Translations under genes and position numbers: made by a program
Shown: positions 40,342 to 44,535 of the stretch, one piece after another
How positions within the stretch are numbered: the first letter of the stretch is position 1
Layout: the number at the start of each line of letters is the position of its first letter
Source: Cupriavidus cauae
Lineage (GTDB): Bacteria; Pseudomonadota; Gammaproteobacteria; Burkholderiales; Burkholderiaceae
Direction of reading: 5' to 3'
DNA: 44,535 bases
Assembly (NCBI RefSeq): GCF_008632125.1
Contig: NZ_VWRN01000048.1
Span: 1-44,535 of the forward strand
Notes under the pieces: model-generated
Database searches by the model: none
Seen by the model: only the letters and a program-made list of their open reading frames with translations
What the model was told of the DNA's origin: nothing

Positions 40342-41655
40342 ATGCCAGATCCCATCGCCGCACCGTCCGAAACTCCCGCCACACCGTCGGAAAGACACGC
40401 CCCTGCGGCGTCGGAGGCCACCGTCGGCGAGATCTATCGCGCCGAATCGCGCCGCGTGCTGGCCACGCTGATCCGCCTGCTGGGCGACTTCGATCTGGCC
40501 GAGGAAGCCCTGCACGACGCCTTCAAGGCAGCCCTCGAACAATGGCCGCGCGACGGCGTGCCGGCCAATCCCTGCGCATGGCTGATTTCGGCGGGCCGCT
40601 TCAAGGCCATCGACGGCATCCGCCGCCACGCGCGCTTTCGCCCGCTCGACGACGTCACCGAACAGGTCGAAGCGATCGTCGACGAGAGCGCGACGCGCGC
40701 CTTCGACGAGCTCTTCGACGACACCTGTCTGGAAGACGACCGGCTGCGCCTGATCTTTACCTGCTGCCACCCCGCGCTGGCGCCCGACGCCCAGGTCGCG
40801 CTGACGCTGCGCGAGGTCTGCGGCCTGACCACCGAGGATATCGCCCACGCCTTCCTGACCGCGCCGTCGACGCTGGCCCAGCGCATCGTGCGCGCCAAGG
40901 CCAAGATCCGTGACGCGCGCATTCCCTATCAGGTGCCCGACCGCCAGGACCTGCCGGAGCGGCTCGACAGCGTGCTGCGCGTGGTCTACCTGGTCTTCAA
41001 CGAGGGCTATTCGGCCAGTTCCGGCGATCAGCTGACCCGCCACGACCTGTCCGGCGAGGCGATCCGGCTGGCGCGGCTGCTGCTCGAGCTGCTGCCCGAG
41101 CCCGAGGTCATGGGACTGCTGGCGCTGATGCTGCTGCACGAGTCGCGCCGGGCCGCGCGCACCTCGCCCGACGGCGAACTGGTGCTGCTCGACGAGCAGG
41201 ACCGCAGCCGCTGGGATCGCGCGCTGATCGCCGAGGGCACCGCGCTGGTCGAGCGGGCGCTGTCGTCGCGCCGCTTCGGGCCGTATTCGCTGCAGGCCGC
41301 GATTTCGGCGGTCCACGCCGAAGCGGACAGCGCTGCGTCGACCGACTGGCCGCAGATCGTCGCGCTCTATGACGTGTTGCTGGCGCTGCAACCCTCGCCC
41401 GTGGTCGAACTGAACCGTGCGGTCGCCGTGGCGATGCGGGACGGTCCCGAGGCGGGACTGCAGCTGGTCGACGCGATCCTGGCCCGTGGCGATCTGGGCG
41501 ATTACCATCTGGCCCATGCCGCCCGGGCGGATCTGTGCCGGCGCCTGGGCCGCTACGCCGATGCCCGGGACGCGTATCGGACCGTGCTCGAACTGGTCCG
41601 CCAGGGCCCGGAGCGGCGCTTCATCGAACGCCGACTTGCTGCACTGCCGCAATAG
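40342..41655 (+). CDS. ECF42-type RNA polymerase sigma factor with C-terminal TPR-like extension
   Basis: A 437-residue sigma factor. Region 2 is at about residues 30-100 (EIYRAESRRVLATLIRLLGDF, then AEEALHDAFKAALEQWP), region 4 at about 140-200 (LTLREVCGLTTEDIAHAFL, TLAQRIVRAKAKIRD). A long helical C-terminal extension of about 220 residues contains YLVFNEGYSASSG and SPVVELNRAVAVAM. Sigma factors of this group (ECF42) are known to sit beside DGPF-motif proteins and to lack a classical anti-sigma factor; three DGPF proteins follow here. ATG 40342 lacks a strong ribosome site. The extension is thought to control activity. Matching promoter candidates occur before two DGPF genes and the VOC gene. 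Confidence 0.9.
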   Translation: MPDPIAAPSETPATPSERHAPAASEATVGEIYRAESRRVLATLIRLLGDFDLAEEALHDAFKAALEQWPRDGVPANPCAWLISAGRFKAIDGIRRHARFRPLDDVTEQVEAIVDESATRAFDELFDDTCLEDDRLRLIFTCCHPALAPDAQVALTLREVCGLTTEDIAHAFLTAPSTLAQRIVRAKAKIRDARIPYQVPDRQDLPERLDSVLRVVYLVFNEGYSASSGDQLTRHDLSGEAIRLARLLLELLPEPEVMGLLALMLLHESRRAARTSPDGELVLLDEQDRSRWDRALIAEGTALVERALSSRRFGPYSLQAAISAVHAEADSAASTDWPQIVALYDVLLALQPSPVVELNRAVAVAMRDGPEAGLQLVDAILARGDLGDYHLAHAARADLCRRLGRYADARDAYRTVLELVRQGPERRFIERRLAALPQ

Positions 41656-41741
41656 AGGGGGCGAGCGCGACTGCGGCAGGCTCGTCTGCCGTCGATGGCC
41701 TCTGCCGATGGTTTCTTTCGATTCCCTCTGTTGGACGCCTC

Positions 41742-41770
41742 TGTCGATTTCGCCCGATCCCGAACGACTA
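41742..41770 (+). promoter_or_regulatory. ECF42-like promoter candidate 1
   Basis: TGTCGA (41742-41747), 17 bases, then CGACTA (41765-41770), upstream of the first DGPF gene. The same two boxes at the same spacing occur at 42296-42324. TGTCGA in the -35 region is, to my knowledge, the conserved mark of ECF42 targets. Confidence 0.7.
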
Positions 41771-41912
41771 TCCACTGACAGGGCCATGGCCCTGCCGGCG
41801 TCATGGCGTCGTCGCCGGCGCCGTCTATGCTGATTTTCCGTGCCGTTTCGTTGCTGTTTCGTTGCCGCGCCGCTTGCTGGCCCGCCAACACCACCCTACC
41901 GAGGAGCCCCAG

Positions 41913-42278
41913 ATGAAATATCTCTGCCTGATTTATTACCAGGAGAAGCAGGTCTACAGCATGCCGCCCGACGAATGGGATTCGCTGGTCGGCGAATGCC
42001 TGCGCTTCGGCGACAAGGTGCGCAGCAGCGGCCACTACATCGGCGGCGAGGCGCTGCAGCCGGTCGAGACCGCCAAGACGCTGCGCGTGCGCGACGGCAA
42101 GGTGACCGTCACCGACGGGCCGTTCGCCGAGACCAAGGAGCAGCTGGCCGGCTTCTATCTGATGGAGGCCGCCGACCTGAACGAGGCGATCCAGGTCGCC
42201 TCGAAGATCCCGCCGGCGCGGCATGGCAGCGTCGAGATCCGGCCGATCCGCGAATTGCCTGGCGCAAGCGGGACGTAA
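41913..42278 (+). CDS. YciI/DGPF-domain protein 1
   Basis: A 121-residue small protein of the YCII-related fold. It starts MKYLCLIYYQEKQ and carries the DGPF motif in TVTDGPFAETKEQLAGFYLM (about residues 65-84), followed by VEIRPI near the end. GAGGAG precedes ATG 41913. DGPF proteins are a constant companion of ECF42 sigma factors; their biochemical role is unknown. It has its own ECF42-like promoter candidate about 140 bp upstream. Confidence 0.9.
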   Translation: MKYLCLIYYQEKQVYSMPPDEWDSLVGECLRFGDKVRSSGHYIGGEALQPVETAKTLRVRDGKVTVTDGPFAETKEQLAGFYLMEAADLNEAIQVASKIPPARHGSVEIRPIRELPGASGT

Positions 42279-42295
42279 ATTTTTTTGCGGGGCAT

Positions 42296-42324
42296 TGTCG
42301 ATCGGCGCGTTCGCCGTACGACTA
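42296..42324 (+). promoter_or_regulatory. ECF42-like promoter candidate 2
   Basis: TGTCGA (42296-42301), 17 bases, CGACTA (42319-42324), identical in boxes and spacing to the site at 41742-41770. Lies in the 92-bp gap before the second DGPF gene. Confidence 0.72.
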
Positions 42325-42370
42325 GGTAACAGGAAGTCCGAACAGCCACCGAATCCGAGGAGCGGCGACG

Positions 42371-42745
42371 ATGAAATACCTGTGCCTGATCTATACCGAC
42401 GAGCGTGTCCTGCAAGCGATGCCCGAGCCGGAATGGCGCAGCCTGGTGGAACAGTGCCTTCGCTTGCGCGCCACGCTCGAGCGCGACGGCATGTACCTGG
42501 CCGGCGAAGCGCTGGAAAGCGCGACGACGGCCACCACGCTGCGGGTCCGCGCCGGCAAGGTATCGTTCACCGACGGGCCGTTCGCGGAAACCAAGGAACA
42601 GCTGGCGGGCTTCTATCTGATCGAGGCCGAAGGCCTGCACGAGGCGCTGCACGCGGCGGCGGGGATTCCCGCCGCACGGCTGGGCAGCATCGAAGTGCGG
42701 CCGGTGATGTCGCTGGCGGTCGGCAGTACGCCGCCCGCGCAGTGA
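42371..42745 (+). CDS. YciI/DGPF-domain protein 2
   Basis: A 124-residue paralogue of the preceding protein (MKYLCLIYTDERV start, SFTDGPFAETKEQLAGFYL motif, IEVRPVMSL end). The two probably arose by duplication together with their promoters, since both boxes and the spacing match. No enzymatic residues can be assigned with certainty; the Asp-Gly-Pro-Phe loop and a conserved Arg form a putative pocket in the family. Confidence 0.9.
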   Translation: MKYLCLIYTDERVLQAMPEPEWRSLVEQCLRLRATLERDGMYLAGEALESATTATTLRVRAGKVSFTDGPFAETKEQLAGFYLIEAEGLHEALHAAAGIPAARLGSIEVRPVMSLAVGSTPPAQ

Positions 42746-42812
42746 CGGCCGGACCCGACCACGACCTCGCATCTCCAACCCGCTATCGCCCTTTCCTTTC
42801 AGGAGACTCAAG

Positions 42813-43259
42813 ATGAGCAACGCCCCGCAATCCCAGACCGCCGCCGAGACCCAGATCCGCGCCATGCTGTCGGCCTGGCGAGACGCCGCGGTCGCCCGCG
42901 ACGTGCCGCGCATCGTGTCGCACTACACGCCGGACATCGTCGCCTTCGATGCCGTGATGCAGCTGCAGTTCAAGGGCGTCGACGCCTACGGCAAGCACTG
43001 GGCCGCATGCATGGAGATGTGCCCCGGGCCGATGGTGTTCGAGATGAACCAGCTGCAATTGTTCGTCGATCAGCAGTTTGGCTACGGCCACTATCTGCTG
43101 CGCTGCGGGCATGAAGAAAACGGCACCGAAAAGAGCTCGTGGATGCGAGTCACCGTCGGGCTGCGCAATACCGGCGACGGCTGGAAGATCGCCCACGAAC
43201 ATTTCTCGGCGCCCTTCGACGTGGAGAGCGGCAAGGCGCTGTTCGAACTGCAGCCCTGA
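42813..43259 (+). CDS. NTF2-like (SnoaL/SgcJ-type) protein
   Basis: A 148-residue protein of the NTF2-like cone fold: the helix IRAMLSAWRDAAVARDVPRI followed by HYTPDIVAFDAV, FKGVDAYGKHW and a C-terminal sheet ending TVGLRNTGDGWKIAHEHFS. Such folds host small-molecule isomerases, hydrolases or simple binding proteins. AGGAGA precedes ATG 42813. It has no ECF42-type promoter of its own, so it is probably read from the promoter at 42296. Function unknown. Confidence 0.85.
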   Translation: MSNAPQSQTAAETQIRAMLSAWRDAAVARDVPRIVSHYTPDIVAFDAVMQLQFKGVDAYGKHWAACMEMCPGPMVFEMNQLQLFVDQQFGYGHYLLRCGHEENGTEKSSWMRVTVGLRNTGDGWKIAHEHFSAPFDVESGKALFELQP

Positions 43260-43305
43260 GCGGCGTCGCAACGCCTAGACTGATCTACCGACAGGAGATA
43301 CCGCA

Positions 43306-43740
43306 ATGCGCTTCATGATTCTGGTCCGAGCCACGCAAAAGACCGAGAGCGGCGTGATGCCGGAGGAGGCCCTCATCAGCGAGATGGCCGCCTATCACGA
43401 GGAGCTGGCCAAGGCCGGCGTCCTGGTCGATGCGTCCGGGCTGCAACCCAGCGCCAAGGGCTGGCGAATTCGCTATCAGGGCCAGCAACGGACCGTCACC
43501 GACGGGCCGTTCGCGGAGACCAAGGAGCTGATCGCCGGTTACACGATCATCCAGGTCAAGTCGCGCGAGGAAGCGCTCGAATGGACCCGGCGCTTTCCGA
43601 ATCCGCAAACCGACGATAACCACTGCGAGATCGAGGTGCGGCAGCTGTACGATCTCGAGGACTTTCCGCCGAGCGAGGGCATCGAGCGCTTCCGCGAATT
43701 GGAACCCATCCAGCAGCGACAGCAGTCCCAATCGCAATAA
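43306..43740 (+). CDS. YciI/DGPF-domain protein 3
   Basis: A 144-residue DGPF protein of a more divergent subtype. It starts MRFMILVRATQKTESG, carries TVTDGPFAETKELIAGYTI (about residues 64-82) and ends with EIEVRQLYDLEDF and a Gln/Ser-rich tail. AGGAGA precedes ATG 43306. Probably in the same transcript as the NTF2-like gene 46 bp upstream. Confidence 0.9.
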   Translation: MRFMILVRATQKTESGVMPEEALISEMAAYHEELAKAGVLVDASGLQPSAKGWRIRYQGQQRTVTDGPFAETKELIAGYTIIQVKSREEALEWTRRFPNPQTDDNHCEIEVRQLYDLEDFPPSEGIERFRELEPIQQRQQSQSQ

Positions 43741-43775
43741 CGATGCAATAACGACGCGATCACGCGCAAAAAGAC

Positions 43776-43804
43776 GGTCGAAGACAGTTGGAACAGTTCG
43801 AAGA
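43776..43804 (+). promoter_or_regulatory. ECF42-like promoter candidate 3 (weaker)
   Basis: GGTCGA (43776-43781), 17 bases, CGAAGA (43799-43804), one mismatch in the first box and CGA kept in the second, before the VOC gene. The distance to the start codon (43 bp) is reasonable. The spacer lies next to a 9-bp imperfect repeat (43792-43830). Confidence 0.45.
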
Positions 43805-43846
43805 GTTCAAACAGTACGAGCAATACGATTAGACAGGAGAACCAAG

Positions 43847-44317
43847 ATGGCACAAACGCAAGTCAAGCCGATTCCCGATGGGATGCCCACGCTGACGCCG
43901 CATATCGTCTGCGCCAACGCGCTGGAAGCGATCGAGTTCTACAAGCGCGCGTTCGGCGCGGTCGAGGAATTCCGGCTCACCACGCCGCAAGGCCAACTGA
44001 TGCACGCGATGCTGCGCATCGGCAATTCGCCGGTGATGATGGCCGAGGAAATGCCCGAATGGCAGAGCCTGGGACCGAAGGCATTGAAGGGAACGCCGGT
44101 GGTGCTGCACCTGTACGTCGAGGATGTTGACGCGGCGGTGGCCCGGGCCGTCGACGCCGGCGCCAAGGTCACGATGCCGGTGCAGGACATGTTCTGGGGC
44201 GACCGCTACGGCCAGCTCGAAGATCCGTACGGGCATCGCTGGTCGGTGGCCACGCATGTGCGCGACGTACCGCCCGAAGAGCTGGCCAAGGCAGCTGAGC
44301 ATGGCTGCGGCGCCTGA
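43847..44317 (+). CDS. VOC/glyoxalase-like (PhnB-type) protein
   Basis: A 156-residue protein of the vicinal oxygen chelate fold with two beta-alpha-beta-beta-beta units: TPHIVCANALEAIEFYKRAFGA and VLHLYVEDVDAAVARAVDAGA, ending with the family segment WGDRYGQLEDPYGHRWSVATH. PhnB-like VOC proteins often appear in ECF42/DGPF clusters. AGGAGA precedes ATG 43847. Metal ligands are not conserved enough to assign an activity. A terminator follows directly, so it closes the cluster. Confidence 0.88.
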   Translation: MAQTQVKPIPDGMPTLTPHIVCANALEAIEFYKRAFGAVEEFRLTTPQGQLMHAMLRIGNSPVMMAEEMPEWQSLGPKALKGTPVVLHLYVEDVDAAVARAVDAGAKVTMPVQDMFWGDRYGQLEDPYGHRWSVATHVRDVPPEELAKAAEHGCGA

Positions 44318-44336
44318 TCAGGCGGTAGATGGCATG

Positions 44337-44363
44337 AAAGCGGCCCGTGTGGCCGCTTTTTTT
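44337..44363 (+). terminator. Rho-independent terminator after the VOC gene
   Basis: AAAGCGGCC (44337-44345) and GGCCGCTTT (44351-44359) form a 9-bp stem with a CGTGT loop followed by a run of T. It ends the ECF42 cluster. Confidence 0.9.
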
Positions 44364-44426
44364 ATGGCTTTTTAAGTCGGCCCGGAGCGAATTTCGTCGG
44401 AGCCGTCGCCGCCGCCGCAAAGCAAA

Positions 44427-44456
44427 ACACCCCAGACCTTGGGAGATCTGGGGTGT
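44427..44456 (-). terminator. rRNA operon terminator
   Basis: ACACCCCAGA and TCTGGGGTGT form a perfect 10-bp stem with a 10-base loop just beyond the 5S 3' end. Read on the minus strand it is followed by TTTTGCTTT. It terminates the rRNA operon that enters from the right edge. Confidence 0.85.
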
Positions 44457-44469
44457 CTTGGGGATGGAG

Positions 44470-44535
44470 AGCCTGGCGATGACCTACTTTCACACGGGTA
44501 GTCCGCACTATCATCGGCGCGAAGTCGTTTCACGG
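44470..44535 (-). rRNA. rrf: 5S rRNA, 3' part
   Basis: Read on the minus strand, the sequence contains the conserved 3' half of 5S rRNA (CGCCGATGATAGTGCGG, GTGTGAAAGTAGG, then TCATCGCCAGG). The 5' half lies outside the window, so the rRNA operon is transcribed towards the ECF42 cluster and stops at the terminator next to it. The 3' end near 44470 is estimated from the closing stem. Confidence 0.93.

Overview
The window looks like a chromosome segment of a high-GC betaproteobacterium of the order Burkholderiales, most like Cupriavidus or Ralstonia. The evidence is the GC-rich codon use, two tripartite-tricarboxylate ('Bug'/TctC) periplasmic receptors, MocR, LysR and ECF42-type regulators, and a 5S rRNA end of betaproteobacterial type at the right edge. 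The genus is inferred from gene content, not from a marker comparison.

Layout. (1) 1-2712: one end of a Tn7/Tn5053-like transposon (DDE transposase plus the start of an AAA+ ATPase) whose end carries three copies of a GAGTAACAA-type site. It abuts the C-terminal remnants of an alpha/beta hydrolase and a cation:proton antiporter (2713-3605). (2) 3921-5398: a TetR regulator divergent from a glutathione S-transferase, with a perfect palindromic operator between them. (3) 5539-13673: a tight six-gene operon encoding a cupredoxin-like secreted protein, two paralogous LVIVD beta-propeller lipoproteins, two paralogous polytopic membrane proteins and a secreted phospholipase C/P1-nuclease-like protein, flanked by a convergent AraC regulator (13636-14655). 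I consider this the least understood system in the window. A diguanylate cyclase without its N-terminus follows (14817-15692). Regions 1 to 3 look like accessory DNA: fragments lie on both sides and codon use is less GC-rich.

(4) 15791-20856: amidase, LysR regulator, N-acyl-D-amino-acid deacylase and Bug receptor, a probable uptake and hydrolysis unit for N-acylated or amide compounds. (5) 21038-22262: trpS preceded by a complete transcription attenuator, with a nearly leaderless 16-residue leader peptide containing tandem Trp codons, a pause hairpin, an antiterminator and a terminator. (6) 22446-23889: a small putative metallopeptidase, a 56-residue membrane protein and a hemerythrin. (7) 23925-26662: arsenic resistance operon arsR-acr3-arsC-arsH with an operator overlapping the promoter and an apparently leaderless arsR. 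(8) 26737-29915: a cupin/AhpD-like/HD-hydrolase operon divergent from a MocR regulator.

(9) 30218-37151: MscS-type channel, a fluoroacetate dehalogenase-like hydrolase with its fluoride-binding residues, a second Bug receptor, a J-domain protein with Pro/Tyr repeats, and a dihaem cytochrome c. (10) 37493-40033: manganese catalase facing mntH, which is preceded by an unlisted 37-residue small protein: a manganese uptake and peroxide defence locus. (11) 40342-44317: an ECF42-type sigma factor followed by three DGPF/YciI proteins, an NTF2-like protein and a VOC protein, with matching TGTCGA-N17-CGA promoter candidates. (12) 44427-44535: terminator and 3' end of a minus-strand rRNA operon.

Short in-frame or intergenic tandem repeats (6, 9, 12 and 14 bp) occur at many places and are reported separately.
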